Part shown: in pieces, positions 21,641-35,369 of the stretch
Layout: each line of letters begins with the position of its first letter
How positions within the stretch are numbered: the stretch's first letter is position 1
Made by a program: the position numbers and the translations under genes
From: Coix lacryma-jobi var. lacryma-jobi
Taxonomy: Eukaryota; Streptophyta; Magnoliopsida; Poales; Poaceae
Length of the DNA stretch: 64,000 nucleotides
Reading direction: 5' to 3'
NCBI GenBank assembly: GCA_009763385.1
Contig: CM019826.1
Coordinates: forward strand, 96,766,848 to 96,830,847
The notes under the pieces: model-generated
What the model was told of the DNA's origin: nothing
The model's database searches: none
The model's input: the letters and a program-made list of their open reading frames with translations, nothing else

Positions 21641-24600
21641 CCTGCGGAAATGAAAGTGCCAAAAACCAACCAAACATGAGTTTTGGGTCAAACGGAGATG
21701 ATTGGGTGCGTCCGTTGCGAATGATTCAACTGTGAGTTTTTCGGTGCATCAGTGGTTAAAACGACCCTCCTGCGCGAGTTTTGCGGCACCGTTCCTCCGG
21801 AAATAAAAGTTCCAAAAACCCACCAAACATGAGTTTTGGGTCAAACGGAGATGATTGGGTGCGTCCGTTGCGAATGATTCAACCGTGAGTTTTTTGGTGC
21901 ATCAGTGGTTAAAACGACCCTCCTGCGCGAGTTTTGCGGCACCGTTCCTCCGGAAATAAAAGTTCCAAAAACCCACCAAACATGTGTATTGGGTCAAACG
22001 GAGATGATTGGGTGCGTCCGTCGCGATTGATTCAACCGTGAGTTTTTCGGTGCATCAGTGGTTAAAACGGCCCTCCTGCGCGAGTTTTGCGGCACCGTTC
22101 CTCTGGAAATAAAAGTTCCAAAACCCACCAAACATGTGTTTTGGGTCAAACGGAGATGATTGGGTTCGTCCGTTGCGAAAAATTCAACTCTGAGTTTTTC
22201 GGTGCATCAATGGGTAACGACCCTCCTGCGCGAGATTTGCGGCACTGTTCCTCCGAAAATGAAAGTGCCAAAAACCCACCAAACATAAGTTTTGGGTCAA
22301 ACGAAGGTAATTGGGTGCGTCCATTGTCAAAAATTCAACCATGTGTTTTTCGGTGCATCAGTGGGTAAAACGGCCCTCCTGCGCGAGTTTTGCAGCACCG
22401 TTCCTCCGGAAATGAAAGTGCGAAAAACCCACCAAACATAAGTTTTGGGTCAAACGGAGATGATTGGGTGCGTCCATTGTGAAAAATTCAACCATGAGTT
22501 TTTTGGTGCATCAGTGGGTAAAACGGCCCTCCTGCGCGAGTTTTGCGGCACCATTCCTCCGGAAATGAAAGTGCCAAAAACCCACCAAACATGAGTTTTG
22601 GGTCAAACGAAGATGATTCGGTGCGTCCATTGTGAAAAATTCAACCATGAGTTTTTCGGTGCATCAGTGGGTAAAACGGCCCTCCTGTGCGAGTTTTGCG
22701 GCACCGTTCCTCAGGAAATGAAAGTGCCAAAAACCCACCAAACATGAGTTTTGGGTCAAACAGAGATGATTGGGTGTGTCGTTGTGAAAAATTCAACCGT
22801 GAATTTTTCGGTGCATCACTGGTGAAAACGGCCCTCCTGCATGAGTTTTGCAGCACCGTTCCTCCAAAAATTAAAGTGCCAAAAACCCACCAAACATGAG
22901 TTTTGGGTCAGACGGAGAAGATTGGGTGCGTCCATTGTGAAAAATTCAACCACGAGTTTTTTGGTGCATCAGTGGGTAAAACGGCCCTCCTGCGCGAGTT
23001 TTGCGGCACCGTTCCTCCAGAAATGAAAGTGCGAAAAACCCACCAAACATAAGTTTTGGGTCAAACGTAGATGATTGGGTGCGTCCATTGTGAAAAATTC
23101 AACCATCAGTTTTTTGGAGCATCAGTGGGTAAACGGCCCTCAAGCGCGAGTTTTGCGGCACCGTTCCTCCGGAAATAAAAGTGCCAAAAACCCACCAAAC
23201 ATGAGTTTTGGGTCAAACGGAGATGATTCGGTGCGTCCATTGTGAAAAATTCAACCATGAGTTTTTCAGTGCATCAGTTGGTAAAACGGCCCTCCTGCGC
23301 GAGTTTTGCGGCACCGTTCCTCCGAAAATTAAAGTGCCAAAAACCCACCAAACATGAGTTTTGGGTCAAAAGGAGATGATTGGGTGCGTCCGTTGCGAAA
23401 AATTCAACCGTGAGTTTTTCGGTGCATCAGTGGTAAAAACGGCCCTCCTGCACGAGTTTTGCTGCACCGTTCCTCCAAAAATAAAAGTGCCAAAAACCCA
23501 CCAAACATGAGTTTTGGGTCAAACAGAGATGATTGGGTGCGTCCGTTGTGAAAGATTCAACTGTGTGTTTTTTGGTGCATCCGTGGGTAAAATAGCCCTC
23601 CCATACGAGTTTTGCGGCACCGTTGCTCCGGAAATGAAAGTGCCAAAAACCCACCAAACATGAGTTTTGGATCAAACATAGATGATTGGGTGCGTCCGTT
23701 GTGAAAAATTGAACCATGAGTTTTTCGGTGCATCAGTGGGTAAGACGGCCCTCCTGCGCGAGTTTTGCGGCACCGTTCCTCCGGAAATGAATGTGCCAAA
23801 AACCCACGAAACATAAGTTTTGGGTCAACCGGAGATGGTTGGGTGCGTCTGTTGCGAATGATTCAACCGTGAGTTTTTCGTTGCATCAGTGGTTAAAACG
23901 GCCCTCTTGCGCGAGTTTTGCGGTACCGTTCCTCCGGAAATAAAAGTTCCAAAAACCCACCAAACATGTGTTTGGGGTCAAACGGAGATGATTGGGTGCG
24001 TCCGTTTTGAAAAATTCAACTCTGAGTTTTTCGGTGCATCAATGGGTAACGGCCCTCCTGCGCGAGATTTGCGGCACTGTTCCTCCGAAAATGAAAGTGC
24101 CAAAAACCCACCAAACATAAGTTTTGGGTCAAACGGAGGTAATTGGGTGCGTCCATTGTCAAAAATTCAACCATGAGTTTTTTGGTGCATCAGCGGGTAA
24201 AACGGCCCTCCTGCGCGAGTTTTGCAGCACCGTTCCTCCGGAAATGAAAGTGCCAAAAACCCACCAAACATAAGTTTTGGGTCAAACGGAGATGATTGGG
24301 TGCGTCCATTGTGAAAAATTCAACCATGAGTTTTTTGGTGCATCAGTGGGTAAAACGGCCCTCATGCGCGAGTTTTGCGGCACCGTTCCTCCGGAAATAA
24401 AAGTGCCAAAACCCCACCAAACATGAGTTTTGGGTCAAACGGAGATGATTCGATGCGTCCATTGTGAAAAATTCAACCATGAGTTTTTCGGTGCATCAGT
24501 GGGTAAAACGGGCCTCCTGCGCGAGTTTTGCGGCACCGTTCCTCCGGAAATGAAAGTGCCAAAAAACCACCAAACATGGGTTTTGGCTCAAACAGAGATG

Positions 24601-26217
24601 ATTGGGTGCGTCGTTGCGAAAAATTCATCCATGAATTTTTTGGTGCATCAGTGGTTAAAATGGCCCTCCTGTGCGAGTTTTGCGGCACCATTCCTCTGAA
24701 AATGAAAGTGCCAAAAACCCACCAAACATTAGTTTTGGCCCAAACAGAGATGATTTGGTGAGTCGTTGTGAAAAATTCAACCGTGAATTTTTCGGTGCAT
24801 CAGTGGTTAAAACGGCCCTCCTGTGTGAGCTTTGCGGCACCGTTCCTCCGAAAATTAAAGTGCCAAAACCCCACCAAACATGAGTTTTGGGTCAAACGGA
24901 GCTGATTGGGTGCGTCCGTTGCAAAAAATTCAACTCTGAGTTTTTCGGTGCAATAGTGGGTAAAATGGCCCTCCCATGCGAGTTTTGCGGCACCGTTCCA
25001 TCGAAAATGAAAGTGCCAAAAACCAACCATACATGAGTTTTGGGTCAAACGGAGATGATTGGGTGCGTCCGTTGTGAAAAATTCAACCGTGAGTTTTTCG
25101 GTGCATCAATGGGTAAAACGGCCCTCCTGCGCGAGATTTGCGGCACCGTTCCTCCGGAAATGAAAGTGCCAAAAACCCACCAAACATGAGTTTTGGGTCA
25201 AACGGAGATGATTGGGTGCGTCCGTTGCGAATGATTCAACCGTGAGTTTTTCGGTGCATCAGTGGTTCAAACGACCCTCCTGCGCGAGTTTTGCAGCACC
25301 GTTCCTCCGGAAATAAAAGTTCCAAAAACCCACCAAACATGTGTATTGGGTCAAACAGAGATGATTGGGTGCGTCCGTTGCGAATGATTCAACCTTGAGT
25401 TTTTCGGTACATCAGTGGTTAAAACGGCCCTCCTGCGCGTGTTTTGCGGCACCGTTCCTCCGGAAATAAAAGTTCCAAAACCCACAAAACATGTGTTTTG
25501 GGTCAAACGGAGATGATTGGGTTCGTCCGTTTTGAAAAATTCAACTCTGAGTTTTTCGGTGCATCAATGGGTAACGGCCCTCCTGCGCGAGATTTGCGGC
25601 ACTGTTCCTCCGGAAATAGAAGTGCCAAAAACCCACCAAACATGAGTTTTGGGTCAAACGGAGATGATTCGGTGCGTCCATTGTGAAAAATTCAACCATG
25701 AGTTTTTCGGTGCATCATTGGGTAAAACGGCCCTCCTGCGCGAGTTTTGCGGCACCGTTCCTCCGGAAATGAAAGTGCCAAAAACCCACCAAACATGAGT
25801 TTTGGCTCAAACAGAGATGATTGGGTGCGTCGTTTTGAAAAATTCAACCATGAATTTTTCGGTGCATCAGTGGTTAAAACGGCCCTCCTGTGCGAGTTTT
25901 GCAGCACCGTTCCTCCGAAAATGAAAGTGCCAAAAACCCACCAAACATGAGTTTTGGGTCAAACGGAGATGATTGGGTGCGTCCGTTGCAAAAAATTCAA
26001 CTATGACTTTTTCGGTGCAACAGTGGGTAAAATGGCCCTCCCATGCGAGTTTTCCGGCACCGTTCCATCGAAAATGAAAGTGCCAAAAACCAACCAAACA
26101 TGAGTTTTGGGTCAAACGGAGATGATTGGGTGCGTCCGTTGTGAAAAATTCAACCGTGAGTTTTTCGGTGCATCAATGGGTAAAACGGCCCTCCTGCGCA
26201 AGATTTGCGGCACCGTT
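21641..26217 (+). repeat. Higher-order satellite block 1 (30 monomers)
   Basis: A 4,577-bp block, defined here from a marker CCTGCGGAAA to its next corresponding copy. It is nearly identical to blocks 2 and 3. For example, the segment 22,087-22,368 has an equal counterpart at 31,240, two blocks on. Confidence 0.9.
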
Positions 26218-29200
26218 CCTGCGGAAATGAAAGTGCCAAAAACCAACCAAACATGAGTTTTGGGTCAAACGGAGATGATTGGGTGCGTCCGTTGCGAATG
26301 ATTCAACTGTGAGTTTTTCGGTGCATCAGTGGTTAAAACGACCCTCCTGCGCGAGTTTTGCGGCACCGTTCCTCCGGAAATAAAAGTTCCAAAAACCCAC
26401 CAAACATGAGTTTTGGGTCAAACGGAGATGATTGGGTGCGTCCGTTGCGAATGATTCAACCGTGAGTTTTTTGGTGCATCAGTGGTTAAAACGACCCTCC
26501 TGCGCGAGTTTTGCGGCACCGTTCCTCCGGAAATAAAAGTTCCAAAAACCCACCAAACATGTGTATTGGGTCAAACGGAGATGATTGGGTGCGTCCGTTG
26601 CGACTGATTCAACCGTGAGTTTTTCGGTGCATCAGTGGTTAAAACGGCCCTCCTGCGCGAGTTTTGCGGCACCGTTCCTCTGGAAATAAAAGTTCCAAAA
26701 CCCACCAAACATGTGTTTTGGGTCAAACGGAGATGATTGGGTTCGTCTGTTGCGAAAAATTCAACTCTGAGTTTTTGGTGCATCAATGGGTAACGACCCT
26801 CCTGCGCGAGATTTGCGGCACTGTTCCTCCGAAAATGAAAGTGCCAAAAACCCACCAAACATAAGTTTTGGGTCAAACGAAGGTAATTGGGTGCGTCCAT
26901 TGTCAAAAATTCAACCATGTGTTTTTCGGTGCATCAGTGGGTAAAACGGCCCTCCTGCGCGAGTTTTGCAGCACCGTTCCTCCGGAAATGAAAGTGCGAA
27001 AAACCCACCAAACATAAGTTTTGGGTCAAACGGAGATGATTGGGTGCGTCCATTGTGAAAAATTCAACCATGAGTTTTTTGGTGCATCAGTGGGTAAAAC
27101 GGCCCTCCTGCGCGAGTTTTGCGGCACCATTCCTCCGGAAATGAAAGTGCCAAAAACCCACCAAACATGAGTTTTGGGTCAAACGAAGATGATTCGGTGC
27201 GTCCATTGTGAAAAATTCAACCATGAGTTTTTCGGTGCATCAGTGGGTAAAACGGCCCTCCTGTGCGAGTTTTGCGGCACCGTTCCTCAGGAAATGAAAG
27301 TGCCAAAAACCCACCAAACATGAGTTTTGGGTCAAACAGAGATGATTGGGTGTGTCGTTGTGAAAAATTCAACCGTGAATTTTTCGGTGCATCACTGGTG
27401 AAAACGGCCCTCCTGCATGAGTTTTGCAGCACCGTTCCTCCAAAAATTAAAGTGCCAAAAACCCACCAAACATGAGTTTTGGGTCAGACGGAGAAGATTG
27501 GGTGCGTCCATTGTGAAAAATTCAACCACGAGTTTTTTGGTGCATCAGTGGGTAAAACGGCCCTCCTGCGCGAGTTTTGCGGCACCGTTCCTCCAGAAAT
27601 GAAAGTGCGAAAAACCCACCAAACATAAGTTTTGGGTCAAACGTAGATGATTGGGTGCGTCCATTGTGAAAAATTCAACCATCAGTTTTTTGGAGCATCA
27701 GTGGGTAAACGGCCCTCAAGCGCGAGTTTTGCGGCACCGTTCCTCCGGAAATAAAAGTGCCAAAAACCCACCAAACATGAGTTTTGGGTCAAACGGAGAT
27801 GATTCGGTGCGTCCATTGTGAAAAATTCAACCATGAGTTTTTCAGTGCATCAGTTGGTAAAACGGCCCTCCTGCGCGAGTTTTGCGGCACCGTTCCTCCG
27901 AAAATTAAAGTGCCAAAAACCCACCAAACATGAGTTTTGGGTCAAAAGGAGATGATTGGGTGCGTCCGTTGCGAAAAATTCAACCGTGAGTTTTTCGGTG
28001 CATCAGTGGTAAAAACGGCCCTCCTGCACGAGTTTTGCTGCACCGTTCCTCCAAAAATAAAAGTGCCAAAAACCCACCAAACATGAGTTTTGGGTCAAAC
28101 AGAGATGATTGGGTGCGTCCGTTGTGAAAGATTCAACTGTGTGTTTTTTGGTGCATCCGTGGGTAAAATAGCCCTCCCATACGAGTTTTGCGGCACCGTT
28201 GCTCCGGAAATGAAAGTGCCAAAAACCCACCAAACATGAGTTTTGGATCAAACATAGATGATTGGGTGCGTCCGTTGTGAAAAATTGAACCATGAGTTTT
28301 TCGGTGCATCAGTGGGTAAGACGGCCCTCCTGCGCGAGTTTTGCGGCACCGTTCCTCCGGAAATGAATGTGCCAAAAACCCACGAAACATAAGTTTTGGG
28401 TCAACCGGAGATGGTTGGGTGCGTCTGTTGCGAATGATTCAACCGTGAGTTTTTCGTTGCATCAGTGGTTAAAACGGCCCTCTTGCGCGAGTTTTGCGGT
28501 ACCGTTCCTCCGGAAATAAAAGTTCCAAAAACCCACCAAACATGTGTTTGGGGTCAAACGGAGATGATTGGGTGCGTCCGTTTTGAAAAATTCAACTCTG
28601 AGTTTTTCGGTGCATCAATGGGTAACGGCCCTCCTGCGCGAGATTTGCGGCACTGTTCCTCCGAAAATGAAAGTGCCAAAAACCCACCAAACATAAGTTT
28701 TGGGTCAAACGGAGGTAATTGGGTGCGTCCATTGTCAAAAATTCAACCATGAGTTTTTTGGTGCATCAGTGGGTAAAACGGCCCTCCTGCGCGAGTTTTG
28801 CAGCACCGTTCCTCCGGAAATGAAAGTGCCAAAAACCCACCAAACATAAGTTTTGGGTCAAACGGAGATGATTGGGTGCGTCCATTGTGAAAAATTCAAC
28901 CATGAGTTTTTTGGTGCATCAGTGGGTAAAACGGCCCTCATGCGCGAGTTTTGCGGCACCGTTCCTCCGGAAATAAAAGTGCCAAAACCCCACCAAACAT
29001 GAGTTTTGGGTCAAACGGAGATGATTCGATGCGTCCATTGTGAAAAATTCAACCATGAGTTTTTCGGTGCATCAGTGGGTAAAACGGGCCTCCTGCGCGA
29101 GTTTTGCGGCACCGTTCCTCCGGAAATGAAAGTGCCAAAAAACCACCAAACATGGGTTTTGGCTCAAACAGAGATGATTGGGTGCGTCGTTGCGAAAAAT

Positions 29201-30793
29201 TCATCCATGAATTTTTTGGTGCATCAGTGGTTAAAATGGCCCTCCTGTGCGAGTTTTGCGGCACCATTCCTCTGAAAATGAAAGTGCCAAAAACCCACCA
29301 AACATTAGTTTTGGCTCAAACAGAGATGATTTGGTGAGTCGTTGTGAAAAATTCAACCGTGAATTTTTCGGTGCATAAGTGGTTAAAACGGCCCTCCTGT
29401 GCGAGCTTTGCGGCACCGTTCCTCCGAAAATTAAAGTGCCAAAAACCCACCAAACATGAGTTTTGGGTCCAACGGAGCTGATTGGGTGCGTCCGTTGCAA
29501 AAAATTCAACTCTGAGTTTTTCGGTGCAATAGTGGGTAAAATGGCCCTCCCATGCGAGTTTTGCGGCACCGTTCCATCGAAAATGAAAGTGCCAAAAACC
29601 AACCAAACATGAGTTTTGGGTCAAACGGAGATGATTGGGTGCGTCCGTTGTGAAAAATTCAACCGTGAGTTTTTCGGTGCATCAATGGGTAAAACGGCCC
29701 TCCTGCGCGAGATTTGCGGCACCGTTCCTCCGGAAATGAAAGTGCCAAAAACCCACCAAACATGAGTTTTGGGTCAAACGGAGATGATTGGGTGCGTCCG
29801 TTGCGAATGATTCAACCGTGAGTTTTTCGGTGCATCAGTGGTTGAAACGACCCTCCTGCGCGAGTTTTGCAGCACCGTTCCTCTGGAAATAAAAGTTCCA
29901 AAAACCCACCAAACATGTGTATTGGGTCAAACAGAGATGATTGGGTGCGTCCGTTGCGAATGATTCAACCTTGAGTTTTTCGGTACATCAGTGGTTAAAA
30001 CGGCCCTCCTGCGCGTGTTTTGCGGCACCGTTCCTCCGGAAATAAAAGTTCCAAAACCCACAAAACATGTGTTTTGGGTCAAACGGAGATGATTGGGTTC
30101 GTCCGTTTTGAAAAATTCAACTCTGAGTTTTTCGGTGCATCAATGGGTAACGGCCCTCCTGCGCGAGATTTGCGGCACTGTTCCTCCGGAAATAAAAGTG
30201 CCAAAAACCCACCAAACATGAGTTTTGGGTCAAACGGAGATGATTCGGTGCGTCCATTGTGAAAAATTCAACCATGAGTTTTTCGGTGCATCATTGGGTA
30301 AAACGGCCCTCCTGCGCGAGTTTTGCGGCACCGTTCCTCCGGAAATGAAAGTGCCAAAAACCCACCAAACATGAGTTTTGGCTCAAACAGAGATGATTGG
30401 GTGCGTCGTTTTGAAAAATTCAACCATGAATTTTTCGGTGCATCAGTGGTTAAAACGGCCCTCCTGTGCGAGTTTTGCAGCACCGTTCCTCCGAAAATGA
30501 AAGTGCCAAAAACCCACCAAACATGAGTTTTGGGTCAAACGGAGATGATTGGGTGCGTCCGTTGCAAAAAATTCAACTATGACTTTTTCGGTGCAACAGT
30601 GGGTAAAATGGCCCTCCCATGCGAGTTTTCCGGCACCGTTCCATCGAAAATGAAAGTGCCAAAAACCAACCAAACATGAGTTTTGGGTCAAACGGAGATG
30701 ATTGGGTGCGTCCGTTGTGAAAAATTCAACCGTGAGTTTTTCGGTGCATCAATGGGTAAAACGGCCCTCCTGCGCAAGATTTGCGGCACCGTT
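26218..30793 (+). repeat. Higher-order satellite block 2 (30 monomers)
   Basis: 4,576 bp, collinear with block 1. A private one-base deletion at about 26,776 (a run of T before GGTGCATC) breaks an open stretch present in blocks 1 and 3. Confidence 0.9.
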
Positions 30794-33700
30794 CCTGCGG
30801 AAATGAAAGTGCCAAAAACCAACCAAACATGAGTTTTGGGTCAAACGGAGATGATTGGGTGCGTCCGTTGCGAATGATTCAACAGTGAGTTTTTCGGTGC
30901 ATCAGTGGTTAAAACGACCCTCCTGCGCGAGTTTTGCGGCACCGTTCCTCCGGAAATAAAAGTTCCAAAAACCCACCAAACATGAGTTTTGGGTCAAACG
31001 GAGATGATTGGGTGCGTCCGTTGCGAATGATTCAACCGTGAGTTTTTTGGTGCATCAGTGGTTAAAACGACCCTCCTGCGCGAGTTTTGCGGCACCGTTC
31101 CTCCGGAAATAAAAGTTCCAAAAACCCACCAAACATGTGTATTGGGTCAAACGGAGATGATTGGGTGCGTCCGTTGCGACTGATTCAACCGTGAGTTTTT
31201 CGGTGCATCAGTGGTTAAAACGGCCCTCCTGCGCGAGTTTTGCGGCACCGTTCCTCTGGAAATAAAAGTTCCAAAACCCACCAAACATGTGTTTTGGGTC
31301 AAACGGAGATGATTGGGTTCGTCCGTTGCGAAAAATTCAACTCTGAGTTTTTTGGTGCATCAATGGGTAACGACCCTCCTGCGCGAGATTTGCGGCACTG
31401 TTCCTCCGAAAATGAAAGTGCCAAAAACCCACCAAACATAAGTTTTGGGTCAAACGAAGGTAATTGGGTGCGTCCATTGTCAAAAATTCAACCATGTGTT
31501 TTTCGGTGCATCAGTGGGTAAAACGGCCCTCCTGCGCGAGTTTTGCAGCACCGTTCCTCCGGAAATGAAAGTGCGAAAAACCCACCAAACATAAGTTTTG
31601 GGTCAAACGGAGATGATTGGGTGCGTCCATTGTGAAAAATTCAACCATGAGTTTTTTGGTGCATCAGTGGGTAAAACGGCCCTCCTGCGCGAGTTTTGCG
31701 GCACCATTCCTCCGGAAATGAAAGTGCCAAAAACCCACCAAACATGAGTTTTGGGTCAAACGAAGATGATTCGGTGCGTCCATTGTGAAAAATTCAACCA
31801 TGAGTTTTTCGGTGCATCAGTGGGTAAAACGGCCCTCCTGTGCGAGTTTTGCGGCACCGTTCCTCAGGAAATGAAAGTGCCAAAAACCCACCAAACATGA
31901 GTTTTGGGTCAAACAGAGATGATTGGGTGTGTCGTTGTGAAAAATTCAACCGTGAATTTTTCGGTGCATCACTGGTGAAAACGGCCCTCCTGCATGAGTT
32001 TTGCAGCACCGTTCCTCCAAAAATTAAAGTGCCAAAAACCCACCAAACATGAGTTTTGGGTCAGACGGAGAAGATTGGGTGCGTCCATTGTGAAAAATTC
32101 AACCACGAGTTTTTTGGTGCATCAGTGGGTAAAACGGCCCTCCTGCGCGAGTTTTGCGGCACCGTTCCTCCAGAAATGAAAGTGCGAAAAACCCACCAAA
32201 CATAAGTTTTGGGTCAAACGTAGATGATTGGGTGCGTCCATTGTGAAAAATTCAACCATCAGTTTTTTGGAGCATCAGTGGGTAAACGGCCCTCAAGCGC
32301 GAGTTTTGCGGCACCGTTCCTCCGGAAATAAAAGTGCCAAAAACCCACCAAACATGAGTTTTGGGTCAAACGGAGATGATTCGGTGCGTCCATTGTGAAA
32401 AATTCAACCATGAGTTTTTCAGTGCATCAGTTGGTAAAACGGCCCTCCTGCGCGAGTTTTGCGGCACCGTTCCTCCGAAAATTAAAGTGCCAAAAACCCA
32501 CCAAACATGAGTTTTGGGTCAAAAGGAGATGATTGGGTGCGTCCGTTGCGAAAAATTCAACCGTGAGTTTTTCGGTGCATCAGTGGTAAAAACGGCCCTC
32601 CTGCACGAGTTTTGCTGCACCGTTCCTCCAAAATAAAAGTGCCAAAAACCCACCAAACATGAGTTTTGGGTCAAACAGAGATGATTGGGTGCGTCCGTTG
32701 TGAAAGATTCAACTGTGTGTTTTTTGGTGCATCCGTGGGTAAAATAGCCCTCCCATACGAGTTTTGCGGCACCGTTGCTCCGGAAATGAAAGTGCCAAAA
32801 ACCCACCAAACATGAGTTTTGGATCAAACATAGATGATTGGGTGCGTCCGTTGTGAAAAATTGAACCATGAGTTTTTCGGTGCATCAGTGGGTAAGACGG
32901 CCCTCCTGCGCGAGTTTTGCGGCACCGTTCCTCCGGAAATGAATGTGCCAAAAACCCACGAAACATAAGTTTTGGGTCAACCGGAGATGGTTGGGTGCGT
33001 CTGTTGCGAATGATTCAACCGTGAGTTTTTCGTTGCATCAGTGGTTAAAACGGCCCTCTTGCGCGAGTTTTGCGGTACCGTTCCTCCGGAAATAAAAGTT
33101 CCAAAAACCCACCAAACATGTGTTTGGGGTCAAACGGAGATGATTGGGTGCGTCCGTTTTGAAAAATTCAACTCTGAGTTTTTCGGTGCATCAATGGGTA
33201 ACGGCCCTCCTGCGCGAGATTTGCGGCACTGTTCCTCCGAAAATGAAAGTGCCAAAAACCCACCAAACATAAGTTTTGGGTCAAACGGAGGTAATTGGGT
33301 GCGTCCATTGTCAAAAATTCAACCATGAGTTTTTTGGTGCATCAGTGGGTAAAACGGCCCTCCTGCGCGAGTTTTGCAGCACCGTTCCTCCGGAAATGAA
33401 AGTGCCAAAAACCCACCAAACATAAGTTTTGGGTCAAACGGAGATGATTGGGTGCGTCCATTGTGAAAAATTCAACCATGAGTTTTTTGGTGCATCAGTG
33501 GGCAAAACGGCCCTCATGCGCGAGTTTTGCGGCACCGTTCCTCCGGAAATAAAAGTGCCAAAACCCCACCAAACATGAGTTTTGGGTCAAACGGAGATGA
33601 TTCGATGCGTCCATTGTGAAAAATTCAACCATGAGTTTTTCGGTGCATCAGTGGGTAAAACGGGCCTCCTGCGCGAGTTTTGCGGCACCGTTCCTCCGGA

Positions 33701-35369
33701 AATGAAAGTGCCAAAAAACCACCAAACATGGGTTTTGGCTCAAACAGAGATGATTGGGTGCGTCGTTGCGAAAAATTCATCCATGAATTTTTTGGTGCAT
33801 CAGTGGTTAAAATGGCCCTCCTGTGCGAGTTTTGCGGCACCATTCCTCTGAAAATGAAAGTGCCAAAAACCCACCAAACATTAGTTTTGGCTCAAACAGA
33901 GATGATTTGGTGAGTCGTTGTGAAAAATTCAACCGTGAATTTTTCGGTGCATAAGTGGTTAAAACGGCCCTCCTGTGCGAGCTTTGCGGCACCGTTCCTC
34001 CGAAAATTAAAGTGCCAAAAACCCACCAAACATGAGTTTTGGGTCCAACGGAGCTGATTGGGTGCGTCCGTTGCAAAAAATTCAACTCTGAGTTTTTCGG
34101 TGCAATAGTGGGTAAAATGGCCCTCCCATGCGAGTTTTGCGGCACCGTTCCATCGAAAATGAAAGTGCCAAAAACCAACCAAACATGAGTTTTGGGTCAA
34201 ACGGAGATGATTGGGTGCGTCCGTTGTGAAAAATTCAACCGTGAGTTTTTCGGTGCATCAATGGGTAAAACGGCCCTCCTGCGCGAGATTTGCGGCACCG
34301 TTCCTCCGGAAATGAAAGTGCCAAAAACCCACCAAACATGAGTTTTGGGTCAAACGGAGATGATTGGGTGCGTCCGTTGCGAATGATTCAACCGTGAGTT
34401 TTTCGGTGCATCAGTGGTTGAAACGACCCTCCTGCGCGAGTTTTGCAGCACCGTTCCTCTGGAAATAAAAGTTCCAAAAACCCACCAAACATGTGTATTG
34501 GGTCAAACAGAGATGATTGGGTGCGTCCGTTGCGAATGATTCAACCTTGAGTTTTTCGGTACATCAGTGGTTAAAACGGCCCTCCTGCGCGTGTTTTGCG
34601 GCACCGTTCCTCCGGAAATAAAAGTTCCAAAACCCACAAAACATGTGTTTTGGGTCAAACGGAGATGATTGGGTTCGTCCGTTTTGAAAAATTCAACTCT
34701 GAGTTTTTCGGTGCATCAATGGGTAACGGCCCTCCTGCGCGAGATTTGCGGCACTGTTCCTCCGGAAATAAAAGTGCCAAAAACCCACCAAACATGAGTT
34801 TTGGGTCAAACGGAGATGATTCGGTGCGTCCATTGTGAAAAATTCAACCATGAGTTTTTCGGTGCATCATTGGGTAAAACGGCCCTCCTGCGCGAGTTTT
34901 GCGGCACCGTTCCTCCGGAAATGAAAGTGCCAAAAACCCACCAAACATGAGTTTTGGCTCAAACAGAGATGATTGGGTGCGTCGTTTTGAAAAATTCAAC
35001 CATGAATTTTTCGGTGCATCAGTGGTTAAAACGGCCCTCCTGTGCGAGTTTTGCAGCACCGTTCCTCCGAAAATGAAAGTGCCAAAAACCCACCAAACAT
35101 GAGTTTTGGGTCAAACGGAGATGATTGGGTGCGTCCGTTGCAAAAAATTCAACTATGACTTTTTCGGTGCAACAGTGGGTAAAATGGCCCTCCCATGCGA
35201 GTTTTCCGGCACCGTTCCATCGAAAATGAAAGTGCCAAAAACCAACCAAACATGAGTTTTGGGTCAAACGGAGATGATTGGGTGCGTCCGTTGTGAAAAA
35301 TTCAACCGTGAGTTTTTCGGTGCATCAATGGGTAAAACGGCCCTCCTGCGCAAGATTTGCGGCACCGTT
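30794..35369 (+). repeat. Higher-order satellite block 3 (30 monomers)
   Basis: 4,576 bp, collinear with blocks 1 and 2. It has a private one-base deletion in an A run near 32,631. It shares several substitutions with block 2 against block 1, for example GGCTCAAAC at about 33,890, where block 1 has GGCCCAAAC. Confidence 0.9.
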